Under the pieces are notes generated by a model. That model was not told the origin of the DNA and searched no databases. It was given only the letters and a program-made list of their open reading frames with translations. This document shows positions 49,633 through 63,000 of a DNA stretch of 64,000 bases, in pieces. The position numbers and the translations under genes are program-made. Source of the DNA: Montifringilla adamsi (Eukaryota > Chordata > Aves > Passeriformes > Passeridae). The stretch spans positions 124,001 through 188,000 of the forward strand of contig JAGGNK010006670.1 in NCBI GenBank assembly GCA_017590115.1, read 5' to 3'. Each line of letters begins with the position of its first letter. Position 1 is the stretch's first letter.

Positions 49633-52600
49633 AACATATAGGAAGGAGTAAATAACTTACTGTGTGAAAATAATTACTTGTTTATTTAAGGGATTAAAGT
49701 TGTAAAGGATTGGGCAAGATTAAGAAGATAAATGTGTACAAGAGGCTTCCAAGTAGACTTATTCATCTTCAAAGCTGTTCTCAAATGAAGAGATAAAAGG
49801 TCCATTACATCCAGTGTTCAACTATCATGCAAGAAAAGCACTAGCAAATACACATAGGAGGATTAATTTTCCTTGGTAAAGAAAAGGGTGTGGTTTCCTA
49901 CCTGCAGTGCTAGGCAACATCCCCTATATTCATTATATTTCTAGTTTTAAGGACCAAGATACTCCATTTTATAATCATGAGGTTCAGCACTCTTAACCTT
50001 GGTGAAAAACAGTTTTATTGCACAGACTAGCATAACTTTTAATATTCATTGCTGTATTTTCTTCCAAAGGAGTAACACACATCCAGCAATACTGCATATG
50101 TTATCACACACTGTAACACAAGGTAGAGAAAAATTATTTTCTGAGATGCTTTGGTCTTTTCTTATTAATAGGATATTGGTCCAGAGATAATGTGTATAAA
50201 GGTTTCTCTGGTTCCTTTTATATTTCACTAACACTGGAAAAAAAATATGATTGAGCATATTTGAGCAAATGCCCATATACTTGTTAGGTAAATTTTCTGA
50301 ACTCTCCTTTTGACATCATTGTTTATAATAAAGACAGTTAATCTGTTCTTATTTTTGCCCTCAGTAACCAAAATCTCTTTGTGCCTCAGGATCTATCCAA
50401 CAGTCAATTTCTTTGGATCATATTACCCATTACCTGATGAATGCAATTACTCATGGTGATAAGTAACACAGCCTACACTCTAATTTTAAGGCATGCTCCT
50501 TCACTGACTTAAGGACCCTAAGGACTTAAGGTTCCAGTCTTCATTCTAGCTGACAGCTTGCTTTCAATTTTACTCTGCCTACAGCACATTACAATTTTTC
50601 CAGAAACAAAGGAATTCTTAGAAAGCACCAGTAAAACTAACCCTAGCATTTCCTGACATAATTTCTCAGAAATTACCATTTTTAAAGTTTCAGAATTTTC
50701 ACTGAATCCCATTTAGAGATTTTCAAAATCATGAAGGTGTCTTTTCTTGGTCAAAATATCTTTTAGGGGATAACAGAATTAACAGACAATTATGTTTCCA
50801 AATGAGAAGCATCACACAAAAGCTCCTGAACTGAGCTAAATGAAACATTTTGACAGACCCAATCTGATGTTCCCCCCCACTGGGTTTTCAGTTCACTCTT
50901 GCAAAATATCAGTTTTTCAGTTCCAAATGAGACAGTGCCAATATTAAAAATTTTTTTAGTTCTTCTCTTACTCAAGCTGTCAAGCTGATATTTTAAATAA
51001 ATCAGTAGGTCTCCAGTCTGTCAGAATTTATTTCAAAAGTATTGTCCCAGCTATTTTTTTAACAACTGTCAAGGCTTTGGCATTGACAAGTTGGGAACTG
51101 TTCATGAACTTGAACTCCAGCACATCTCCCGGAGTATGAAGGGTCCAGAAGTAGTGTGACCACATTAGCACAGTGTCACATCTGAGGAGATAATCCTCTC
51201 AGCTGGGTTTATTAGTTGAAGAGGTTCCATGTCATATGCACCCTGCCTCTGATCTCAGAGAAAACATGGCCAGAGACACCGAGAGTTTGCCCTCCTATCT
51301 TCCTCTTACACTGTGTCTACCCTTTGGTTGCAATATATGTGGCATTAGCTGAACTCCTCATAGTTTCCACTCATTGCCTTTCACAAGCCTGCTCTATCAA
51401 ACCTCTCACTTCAACCATGGTTCTGAAAAAAGTCCATTTTCCTGGCAAGGCTGCTGAGTAGCCTCTTGTGAAGCTGGGGCTCTTTGAGCTAATGCCCCTC
51501 TTTTTCTTGAGGAATTGAATAGCAAGACAAAATTGCAGTTTCATGATGGGCAAATCTCAATCTGTTTTAATAGCAGCTTTCTGCTCATGGTTTTCCCCTA
51601 AAATATAGATTCACTCTGACTGCTATCCAGGATATTTTAAAACATTGGAAAAAAGGTCTATAGAAAATCCCTTCCCTTTCCTCTTTACCCCCTAAAATGG
51701 ACACTTGTGGTTCCAACTCATCAGGTCACACTAAGAAGGCTTTCAAATAGCCTTGGCTTAAGCTGAAGCTTCTTTTGAAGGAAAAAATCAATGGGTTGCT
51801 TTATTTTTAAAGTGTTCTAATTCTACCATTCACAGTGTAAAGAGTGGCTGTAGGTAAAGAAAAAGCCTTCTTCTCCCCCTTACCTCTGCCAACCTGATAC
51901 TTTTTCCCTTTTGAATGCCTTTAGCCTGAGCTATGGAGACTTCAAAGACTTCAAAGACAGCTGATACTGCTGCTGGGCCTGACACTGAAAATGCTGGATT
52001 CAGCAGAGAATGCAAATGTTGTGAAAGATCTTAATTTGTTTCAAAAGAATGGTGTATTTTATTCATTTCAAATGAATTAAAAGGAATATCCAAAGCAAGC
52101 AAACAAACAAAGAAGAGGGAAAAATCACAGGATGAAGGAATTAGTGTGCAGCAAACAAGTTACATTTTCTGCTGTATTCAATACACACTGAGAGAGGACA
52201 TTAGGTATGGCTCTCTGTGTGGTTTCCTCAAGCTAAGAAGGCAGAGCATAATCAGTCAGCAGCTATTTCTTAGGTGCCTCTGCCCTAACACAAGGGCAGA
52301 GAAGCCAACAGAGTGTCCCAGAGGGCACTGGAGGGTCATGGTGCTGGAGGAAGCAGAGGCAAAGCCATCACAGGCACAGGAATCTCTGCTGTGCCACTGG
52401 CAAGGGGCTACGGGGAGGTGAGGTGAGCTGCTGAGGATGAAGTCATAGGCAAGTTCACAGATTAACTGTGGAAAGAACCCATCTTATTTCTGTTCTGGAT
52501 TCGTTACAGACCCTGGGAGAAAATCCTGTGAAATAAGTTAGGAAGCCCTTTGCCTCTCATGTGTCAGCTGAACTGTCCCTTTCTAACTGTTTTCTTGCCA

Positions 52601-54117
52601 TCTGTAGTGATCCCAGCATCAAGTCTGCTGCTGTGTGATCTAACATCTGCTGCAGAGGTCACAAACTTGGTTAAAAAAACATGCAATCTCTACTATTCAT
52701 TAGGATTTACCAGTGGAATTATCAAAATAATCCTAAAATGCTAATGTTTTATTTATAGAGATACCTGAGAGTCTAGCAGAACCTCCTGAAAAATTCATTA
52801 GGTTTGGATACCATGTGAATTTTATTTCAGGCATTATGCTTCTAAGTGCAGCATCATAGCTTTTTAACAAGTGCGTATTAGCTGTAATAGGCAGGCAATG
52901 CAATTAATGCAAAGGGGCTCCACATCTTTTATTACAAGGATTCTGGGGTTTCAATTTTGGGTTTGAACAATTTAAAAAACCACCTTGAAATGGTTTGAGT
53001 AAGAGCCCTTCAAAATGAAAAATTATTGTCTTAGCTGGTTTTGGATGAACTACTCTGGTAAAAACAGTATTGTTTAATTTTCATTTTGAATTAAAGATCT
53101 AGAAAGCTGAGTAATGCACAGGCTAATTCTGACCTGAGCTGTGCTTCTGCTCATCTGAGTGCTATAAAAATGTATTAAAAGAGGAATTATTTTGTACACT
53201 GTGCTGTACTTCAACATTTAATTCTCAGTAGGCTATAAAATCACTTCCAAGATAATGACATTACAAAAGAATTTTAATTTCATTTTCAATCCCTTATTAT
53301 CACAAATTACTAAGAGAAGATGGTCAGAAAATGATGAGCGTTATTGCTACTCTCCCTCATCTGATGACCAGGGCTTTTTGACTGAAATACCTGCAAAAGA
53401 CTTGCAAGTAATCTAAATAAGGCATAGTGCAGAAGATCCTGAAATATGCAGCTGTGTACATCAGTTTATGCATTATAAAAACACTGCTGTTAGAAAGGAT
53501 TCTGAGTGGAATGGACAAAATAATAGTAAATAGTGAAAATAATAACCAGGCAAAACAGTAACAATAAATATCATCACAGTAAGGGTTAAAGGTAAAAAGA
53601 CAAAATTATATACTCCGAGTGTCAGATCAATAAAAAATTAAGTATGCTTTGGTGCTATTTCAAAGAAATAGAAAATATTTTTCCCTGCAAATTGTAAAAT
53701 ATTGAAGGATGAGTTCTTTTTTTCTTCCTCCAGGGCCAAAGTTCACAGTGGTTGTTCAAGCCAGATTTTCACTAGGACAAATAGAGGCTTTCAGACTTAC
53801 TTTCTTTTTCACAGTTGGGCAGAGGCAGAAGCAGAGGCCTTACAGGGCTGATGCAAAAGTTACAAAGCAGAACTTAATGCAATTCTTCCATGAAGACAGT
53901 GTGCATGGTTGGATGTACAAATCATTTCAAGCTTCTGCACATTTCAAATGCTGGTTTGAGCTAAAGTTAAAGACTAAGACATTTGTAAAGTCCCAGTAAA
54001 TGAAGGGAATCTTCTCAAAGATCAAGGAATGAAATTTCCAAGAAATCCAAGAGTAGATTTCTATTGGAGAAACAATGACCCTAGGTACCTAAAATGTGTT
54101 CAAGTAGAAATGTCTAG

Positions 54118-54155
54118 ACACACACACACACCAAAAAAAAAAAAAAAAAAAAAAA
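54118..54155. repeat. (CA)n microsatellite joined to poly(A)
   Basis: About seven CA dinucleotides followed by 23 As. No retroposon body is recognised upstream. Confidence 0.95.
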
Positions 54156-56126
54156 TTCCCTGGACAATTGTCTAAGCAGTTTCCCACGCACAGTTCAGCA
54201 CACACTGTTAGACTGAGCATATTTTGCTTAAGCTCAAATTCAATGCAGAGCACAACAGAGCAGGTCAGGGAATTCTCAGGGAAAGGCCTTCAATTATCAC
54301 ATGCAAGCAAGAGATAGGACCGGTCCACACTTGTGGGAGTGGGCGTGGTGGGTGGGAGCAAAGCAAAACACTCTGCCTCCTCCAGCAGCCCACAGTCCTT
54401 ACCAAGTACTGTCTGAGCTTCTGTAAAAACCACCACGTCTGGATGACCACCACAGTGACCTGTGACTTTCATCTTCTATGCGTGACCATCTCTGTGATCT
54501 AAAGCAGTTCACGACCTGCTCTCTAAGCTGTGATGTAACTTCTGAGAAGGAGTGCAACCAGAGTCTTTGACCTCTTCTTGTACTGGATCATACCCACATA
54601 AATCAGCCTATTTATGCATTACAGTTCTACCATCACCTAACAACAAGACTGTGCGATCCCTAAGTTTTGGTCCCACTTCCAGATGGTACACTTTATCCAA
54701 CGACTTGTAAGAATAAAATGTGTGAAAACAGGGGCTAAGTGACAATAGAGGAAAAGACAAATAAAACAATGTGCTCAAGTCTCTAGAACTGGACACAATC
54801 TGAGCCTGCAGCTGAACTTTCTCACAACCCTGGTCAATGCTTTAGGTTCTGCCTCCTTTAAAAAATAGAGAAACTAAACCAGATAAGGGAGACAAGGGAA
54901 AATATAATGGAAATGTGTCTTGGTTGTTTGTTTCAGAAATACAGCTATAGTAGTCAGTTTTGCAGTGATTTATACCTGCTTAGCAGATGCCTAATTTAAG
55001 CTCTCATTCTTGCTCCCAAATAACCTGTGAAGATAAGTCAGGAGTGCTCTTCCAGCTGGGGACATGAATCATATTTCATTTCTTGTGTAACACTTCTGCA
55101 CTCTGTGTTTAACAGGCTTCTGTCCTTATTTTATTTAGTTTAGTTTAACTTTTTAGGTTAACACAGAAAAATTTATGAGTCACATTTATTTATGCCCCTA
55201 AAACAGCTCTGTTGTGATGTATGTGATGGATACTGAAAGAGAAGTGATTCCAGAAGCTGCTCAGGCGTCTGTGTATCTGTGCCAAATTCCACATTATATT
55301 TATCTCTCAGCTATCGCCCAAACACAGGCTCAGTTCATACTAAACAGTCTTTGTGTTTCCACAATATTTTCTCTTAACTACATCCATAAAATACAAATTA
55401 CAAATTACCTTTACCTTCTGTCACCTCTCTTTACCAGCTCTTCTCCATTTCCTTCCTTTCTTTGCTTTATTTATCCTAATGTTGCCACACTATATAAAAG
55501 TTAAACTAAAGAAGAATCTGCCTTCAGGTGTAACTGCCTTTTCCCTCCACATTTAATGTGTCACTGATTAAATTACATGCCAAGTGATCCCATTATGTCT
55601 TATGGGAGTTCCATTATTGGTTGCAGAAAGCAATGGCAAGGTGAATAAGAAGTAGAAGCGATTTGCCAAAAAATGGACCAATGATGAATGCAATCATTTA
55701 ACATCTACAACCAACTTGCACAGTATGACACTTCCATTCAAAGCCATGGCCACTAACAATATCATTGACTCTGTTTTAAAAATATAACCCCTGTGTCATT
55801 TTCTTACCCCAAAGAAGCCAAGTCCTTTAGAGAGATTCACATGAATATTTTGTTTCATTTCAAAGGAAGCAGACATCCCAAGGTTCTTTATTTACACAGG
55901 GTCCCCTAGGAAGAGAAAACCCTCTGGGATATTTAAAACTGCTGAATAAAAATAAAGGTTGTTCACAACTAACTTGCATTAGTCCAGAAAAAATCAGGGA
56001 CTAGGTAACTTTTTAAGACATTAGGCATAGATGGGTGTGATGATTTAAGAGACATGTATTTAAAGGGTGGACTATTCTGTGCATAAGAAATTGTCTGGAT
56101 GATCGTAGCCAGGGAGTTTTATTTTG

Positions 56127-57093
56127 ACAGCTCTACATCCAGGTGGAGTCCAGTGACGGCTGGTGTTGCTCAGATCCCTGTCTTGGGATGGGTGTTCTTC
56201 AATATCTTTTTCAATGACACAGACAATGAGATCAGCAGCACCCTCATATAGTTTGCAGATGATACGACAGAGTGGTGCAGTAGATGCAACCCACGGAGGG
56301 GATGCCATCCAAGGGGACCTGTACAAATGTGAGAAGCAGAAGGTCCAAATGCACAGTGCAGTGCTGCAGTGGGTCAGGGCAATCCCAGACATGAGTACAG
56401 ACTGGGAGGGGAAGTCACAGAGAGCAGCCCTGCAGAGAAGGACTTGGGGGTTCTCGTGGACATGAGCCAACAATGTGTACTTGCAGCCCAAAAAGCCAAC
56501 CCTGTCCTGGGTTGTACCTCAACAAATGTAGCCAGCAGGTTGAGAAAGGTGATTCTTCCCCTCTCCTTTGCTCTTGTGAGACTCCACCTGGAGTGTTGCA
56601 TCCAGCACTGGGATCCCAATGTAGGAAGATCATGGACTTGTTGCAGCAAGTCCAGAGGAGGGCCACAAAGTTGGTCAGCAGGCTGGAGCACCTCTCCTAC
56701 AAAAACAGGCTGAGTGTAAGGATTGTTCACCTTGGAGAAGAGAAGACCCATGGGAGATCTTACAGCACCTTTCAGTGCCTACAGAGGGTTTTAGAAAAGA
56801 AGAGGAGCAACTATTTACATGGGCATATAGAATAAGAGAAAATGGTTTTGGACTGAAAGAGGTGATTCAGATTAGATACCAAGAAATATCTTACTCAGAA
56901 GGTGATGAGACTCTGTAACAGGTTTCCCAGTGAAGTTGTGGATGCCTCATCCCTGGGACAGTTCAAGGTCAGGCTGGATGCATTGCTGAGCAACCTGACC
57001 TAGTGAAAAATGTCCCCACTTATGGCATAAGGGTTGGATCTAGATGATCTTTAAGATCCTTTTCAACTTAAGCCATCCTATGACTCCATGATT
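56127..57093 (+). mobile_element. CR1 LINE, 5'-truncated, with RT C-terminus and 3' UTR
   Basis: The 5' part matches CR1 reverse transcriptase: 'catccaggtggagtccagtg', 'gacacagacaatgagatcag', and the catalytic-region motif Phe-Ala-Asp-Asp-Thr at 56252-56266. The frame has an in-frame stop just before that motif. After about 56335 roughly 50 bp of expected coding sequence appears deleted; the copy resumes at 'gggtcagggcaatcccagac'. Later landmarks are 'gagaaggacttgggggttct', 'gtccagaggagggccacaaa', 'gctggagcacctctcctaca' and 'ccttggagaagagaagaccc'. The 3' UTR follows ('gttcaaggtcaggctggatg', 'ggatctagatgatctttaag') and ends 'cctatgactccatgatt'. Several frames are broken by stops and indels, so it is a dead copy; open frames of 83-139 codons in this interval are fragments or antisense. 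Confidence 0.93.
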
Positions 57094-60000
57094 ACACAAA
57101 GTTTTTTGGCATTGATTTTTTTGACAATGCCAAGCACTGGTACAGATTTCTGTCAAAGAGTTTTTCATCCTCACATCTGTTCCAGTGTAAAAGAACATCT
57201 GGTCTGGCTGTCAAAGACACAGGGATTCAATAGGAAACACATAACCAACAGGCCAGGTGACTGGAAGAAAGAAAACCGACTAACCAAAAAAGCAAAAAAC
57301 CAAAAACCCCCAGACTGGTGTGATCTAGGTATTAGAATAAGGATTTCAGGAGTTTTGTCTGTAAGCAATGCTGACAGTATTTTTATCCCCATTTGCATAG
57401 GGTTGGCACTGATTTCCCAAACCTGTACTTGGATGGGACCTTAATGGCACACTGCTTGAGCCTGATTTTAAAGACCTGTAATATGAATATTCTTGTTATT
57501 TTTTTCTTGTTTGGATAGGGAGAGAAGAGCTGACATTTCCCCAGTTATGAATATGCGAATCATCGCTCCTTTAAAAATATGCTGTTTCCATTTCAGATCT
57601 AAAGTTTTATATTTTCTGAAGTCTCAGGTAGTTAAGAACAGTTAATACTCAGTTCATATTTTTACACTCATTAAAAAAAGTTTTAACATAAATTTTAAGT
57701 TGGAAAGCCACCAGAAAGCCAGAAGATTATTATGCTTTACTTTCAGCAGGACATCACCACAGAAACCTCTCAGAAATTTCTGTTTGAACTGTGGTATATG
57801 TTTCAGAGGGACACTCAATCCTAAAATAAAGGGTCCACATGGTGGAGAATCAATCACATTCCTAGGTAAGTTATGTCTATGTTTAACTACCATCAGTGCT
57901 AAAAATCAGTTCCGTGCTTCAAATCTAAATTTGTCTTGACTCAGCTTGCAACTGCTGAATCTCATTATGGTTTTTTACTGATAGATTAAAGAACTGGCTA
58001 TGAGAAATCTGTTCCTCAGGTAAGTGCTCACAGACCAAAATCAAACCATTCCTTAGCCTTCTTTCAGCAAAATAAGTAGATGAATCTCCTTAAATTTCTC
58101 AGTGTGAAATATGTTTTCCAAACCCAAAATCTTTCACTGAACCAATTTACTGCTTCTCATTATTCATAATGCTTTTAAACTGCAGCACTGGAAAGCTCTC
58201 CTGTGTGAAATTTTCAGTTGTGCTGACTATAACTATTTTAAATGCAATTATTATTAGGGCCTTTACAACCTTTTATGTGTGTATCTTGTTTAGAGACATC
58301 TGAAGTTCAACAGAACCAGATACGTTGTAATGCTGTTACATGCTAGTTTGAAGCTAACCACAGAATATTAATCTCAGCAAGAGGCCAGTTGTTTTATGTT
58401 ATTTCCATATTTCCTGGTGGGTAGATAAGTAAATATGTTTGGGAGACAAATGTATCTAGGGGAGGTGAGTGACTGTGCTGCTAGATAATCTTTTTGGTGT
58501 TGAACTACTGACAGTCCACATTTAGGCATGGACAACAGAACATGTAAGAGAAGCTGGACTAAGAGATCACCTGTTTTGCATATAAAATCCAAGGGCAAGC
58601 AGCTCAAACCGTATGTAAGGAAAAGATAATACTTATGTTTGATCCATACAGCCCTCTCCTCTCATTGCTGCTGCTCCTGCTGAGGAAGGTGTCAGCTGAG
58701 ACAGAAGTTTTTACCCCCTCTCTTCACCCACATAGTATTTTACTCACAGCTCTTCACTTAAATTAGGTTATCTTGCCATCATACATTTTTGCCTACATGT
58801 CTGGGATGGTTTGAACCAGAGCTAATAAAATAAAATCATCTCTGAAAAAGATAATAAACATCTTTACTTTTTTGTCCATTTTTCACTTTGTAAAAATAGT
58901 TTGCAAAGAAAAACAGAAACATTTCTCAGCTTTGAAATTAAAATAAAACAGTGGTTGTGGCATATTTTTTCTTTGTCTCCTTTATCTGTTCTGACAGAAA
59001 TTGTGTTCTCTCTTTACACTGACAAAATGAAAATATAGGTCATACTAAATAGGTCCTTATCTAAATGGAAAGGACTATGTCTCTGTGATACAAAAAAGAC
59101 AAAACTACTTTTGGCAAAAAAGTACCACCTCCCCAAGCAGAAATGCCTGTGTTGAGATGTCAAGACCACACACAGCTTAACTAGTGCTGTGCTATTGATC
59201 TTCCCAAATGTCTGTGGCCTGTGCCAGCTATTCCTATCCCTGCTAAACTTGGCTTTACCCTGTTGAGTTCACTCCTTCCCACCTTTATTTGCACTTGTCA
59301 GTGAGAGAAATAGTAGCTGACAGAAGGAAATTGTTTGTGTCATCTATATCAGAATTGAGCTCAGGCTCATTTGTATTCTCAGTTAGGTACTTAATGGGCT
59401 CTTGAACTTGAGGTGTCATGGTTGTCTCAGTGGGGGTCCTGTAGTGATACCCTCAATTCAATTCTCTCTGTTCTTCTGTTTCTTTGTGAGTGAATCTGCA
59501 ACAGCATCAAAATGCCAATTGCTGAAGCCATGCAATACCAGAAAAGGTTTTTCACTACTGTCACCGGACATAGCAACAAATACACATCAATACAATCAGG
59601 ATTTTTAGTGACCCAAATCCAGCTCCACTACTCCAGCTCAGTGCATTAATTTCAGAAAGGCCAGAGAACACCTTTAAGGGAAAACAAAGGGAAGATACTA
59701 AGTGCTAATTGTTCAGCGCCGTACATGGTAATTAACTTAGCCATGCAGTTCCCATTACTGTTAATAGGAATCAGATGGCTAGATCCCTGTGCTAAAAATG
59801 AAGTTTTAAATAGATATCTGCATATGTGCCAAGCACAAAAATCAAGGTAGCAGAAAATCTCGGTGAGGAAGATCCAAACACTGAAGGCACTGAAGACATC
59901 TAGAAAGGTTACAGAAGGGCTTGTGAAACTGGGGCAAAATTTTACTATGAGATCATTTACTGAAAGTAGTTTTCTTACAAATTGGATAAGGTTTTAGAGA

Positions 60001-63000
60001 ACAACATGTGCACTAGCTGGGAACAGAAATCTTCAAAGGCAGGGGAACAGCTGTGCTTATGCAGAAGACATGAGGAGAATGGGGGCATGCTGTAACAGGA
60101 CCACACAGGAGTACACAGCCTTGACTTGCTGCCTAGGAAACTCCACAAAGACGCTTAGTGGTGGGACAGGAAAAGGCCTGGCTATAGCTGCTGAATTTAT
60201 AACTGATTCCCAAGCCTGGCTTACTGGCCTAACTTCCTTCAGAAGACTGGGTTACTACAAGAGCTACTTACTCCCTGCAGAACACATGGCAAACATATGC
60301 TGCAACATATACATTTCTCATTAAAATTTCAGAATATTGATGAGACGTTCAAAGCAAAGACCTGAAATCAACTGAATTTTTAAAATTCAAACCAATATTT
60401 CATTAGACATATTCCTTATACATAAATATAAAAATGAAGATGATAAAGATTTACTTTTTTTTTTTCATTGGAGGTCAGCTCTGCTGAAACAAGGGATATC
60501 AAATCTACAGTCTGGAGTTATATATATGTTATTGATAATTGGTTATTTACATTTATTACTAAAACTATATTGTATTAATTTCCACATAATAACTAAGCCC
60601 AAATTAAGGTGTTTACATTACTAGATGGCATCAAATAATGAAACAAGGTTCAGGGGGTGAAGAATAAGGACTACTCAGCTGCCATGACAAAATGAGAAAT
60701 CTGTGCCCAAGTCTGGACATTTATTGACTCAGATACACAAAGGGAAAAAAATCAAAACAAAATAAAGAGTCTTCTGAAACTAAAATAGAGTTTCTGCACG
60801 AAGGAAAAAGAATAATCAAACTGTATCAAAATGCTTTATTCAGAGACGGGATTTTGGATACACTCTCTGATTCTGTCTAGTAATCTTTCTTCATCAGGTT
60901 GAAAGAGTTAGTTCTGTTGTTCAGGTATGAGCTCTGAATGATAGTTTCTTTTCCTGTCTTTGAAAAAACAGGCAGACATGGTTACAAAAGGGAAAAAGTA
61001 TACACAAAGGTGAAGGAAGTACAGCTTTTATTGATGTTCTCAGGCTTCATGGCAGCTGTTAAGTTACAAACAGACCATTCTGGGCTGCCAAAGGCAGCTG
61101 GTATGCTCTTACCCTGAGCTTTATCTTGCTGTTATCATCTGAGTAGGTTGATCAGGGTAGTTGCCCAGCCAGATTCTCCCAGACCACTTTTTCTTGCCTT
61201 TGGGATGCTATGAAATGGTGGAAGGGGTATTGGCCGACTTACAGGCATCTCAGCGTAAACATGGGGCAAGCCCTGCTTCCATTCCCTTCCAATGCTGTGG
61301 CACATTCAGAACTAGCTCTAGACCTCCTCTGAAATCACCCCTGTGTGCATGGGCTTGTGCTCAGCCACAGATCCAGTGATGAGGCCAAGCCTTACTTGAA
61401 CACAGGTGCTGCTTTTACACCAGTAGATTAAACAGGTTACTGACAAATGGCAAGATGTAGTGCAAGTACGTATTCCTTTCCCCGCCGGCCCAAAATGAGG
61501 TGAGCACCCCTGTACTGCTTTTTAGGGACAGTCCAGGGCCTGTGTTATCCTTTCAGCTATTACCAGTGACAGAACTAGCTGAGCCTGGCCAGAGAGAGTC
61601 CTGCCACACCACTGCTGCTGAGGTGACAGCATCACCCCAGCTGTACCTGGCCTGGTTCGGCTTACTAGAACAGGTAAAAACAAAGAGACTGTTTGAGAGA
61701 TCTCGTCTGGAGAGTTACAGGCTGGATGCTACATTCTGGCTGCACACCAGAGGCTGAGGACAGCCACTCCTCAGGGCCCTGCTGTAAGCCCTTTGGTTAC
61801 AACTGCCAGAGGATTTGAAAAAAGAATGATTGTTTTGGAACTTGGAATTCAACACTGTACTAAGCTGGCTGCATAGTGAAGCAGTACCTCTGAAGACAGG
61901 TATCCAAATATCAAGATCTATAAAGGACTTCATTGTGGTGAAACTGAGCCATGCCTTTTGGTGAAGATGATTGGCCTATTGTTTCAGAGACATCAGGATT
62001 GTGCTCCCCAGGAGCACAAACTCATCATCAAATCAGAATGCTTCTTTCTTTACCCTCTTTTCTGGCTCCAGTAACCCTACATTGATTTCATCCATGTGAA
62101 AGACCAGGACACTCTTAAGACTGCAGAATACACAGTTTTAAACTCAGACCCAGGTGCCACACTTGCTAGGCAGGTGCTATGTAGAAAATGTACACCTCTT
62201 TCTCCATCTGGGTCTCTGAAGAGAGGAAAGGAGCTCATGAACCACCACAAAGGGGTGAATTAATACCACAGAGTAGAAGGATGCCTTTGTGTTACATTAA
62301 GTGCTAAATTCTGGAATATGGGTAATTTTATGAGAAAAGCAGTATTTAAGACACCATTTTCCCTTCTGAACATTCACTTTGGACTAGCTTTGGCTTCCTC
62401 CCAGTCACTGTGGCCACTTTCTCCATTCATCGCACAGGGCCATGGGTACTTTTGGGCTCTGTGTACTCCACCCCTAAAACTGCAAGACTTGCTAACCCTG
62501 CAAGCCCTGTGCTTCTTTGTGCATTTGGGTCTGACTCTCCTTGCTTCCAGTTACCTCTCAACTAAACAGCAAAAGCCATTTAACAGACCAGTGAGCTTGG
62601 TCCTTTCAAGTCAGTCGGAAATGAGTTGCCCTCAGAAACCATTCTTCCCTTTTGTCCTCTCATCAGGATTTTGCAGTTATCCTTTTTCAGCCCTAACTGT
62701 GGCTATTTAGAACTTGAGTCTTTTGTACTGATATGTCACTGCCACAGAAGTGGGCAGATTTGATTATCTTTCTGATCCTTGTGAGTAATCTCATTTCAAA
62801 CTTTGACCTCCCACAGGCACCTGCTCCTTTTGACATCAAAGCCAGCTCTTTATCACGGAAGTAGCTTAGCCTTATGGCAAAATTATCGATCGCAGATGAC
62901 TTATATGCTTTCCTTGCTGTGCTTTATCAAAAACTGATCCACTCCTTTGTTGCTTCTTTTGAAAATTAGGTTGAATTTGTTACAGTCTCAAGTAGTTGGC

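Larger units (their letters stand above)
42133..56126. other. Long AT-rich stretch, no gene recognised
   Basis: About 14 kb with no identified retroelement. It holds an A-run followed by a T-run at 42864-42904, a 36 bp tandem duplication at 45621-45692, a (TA)n palindrome at 49611-49632, a (CA)n plus poly(A) tract at 54118-54155, a moderately GC-rich block at about 52270-52440 and a TAAT-rich, non-repetitive interval at 52840-53330. Open frames reach 119 codons, none recognisable. Confidence 0.4.

Noticed and set aside
53709..53999. Pyrimidine tract plus CAG near 53734 followed by a 96-codon frame, resembling an exon start
   Set aside because: No matching donor site downstream and no recognisable protein.
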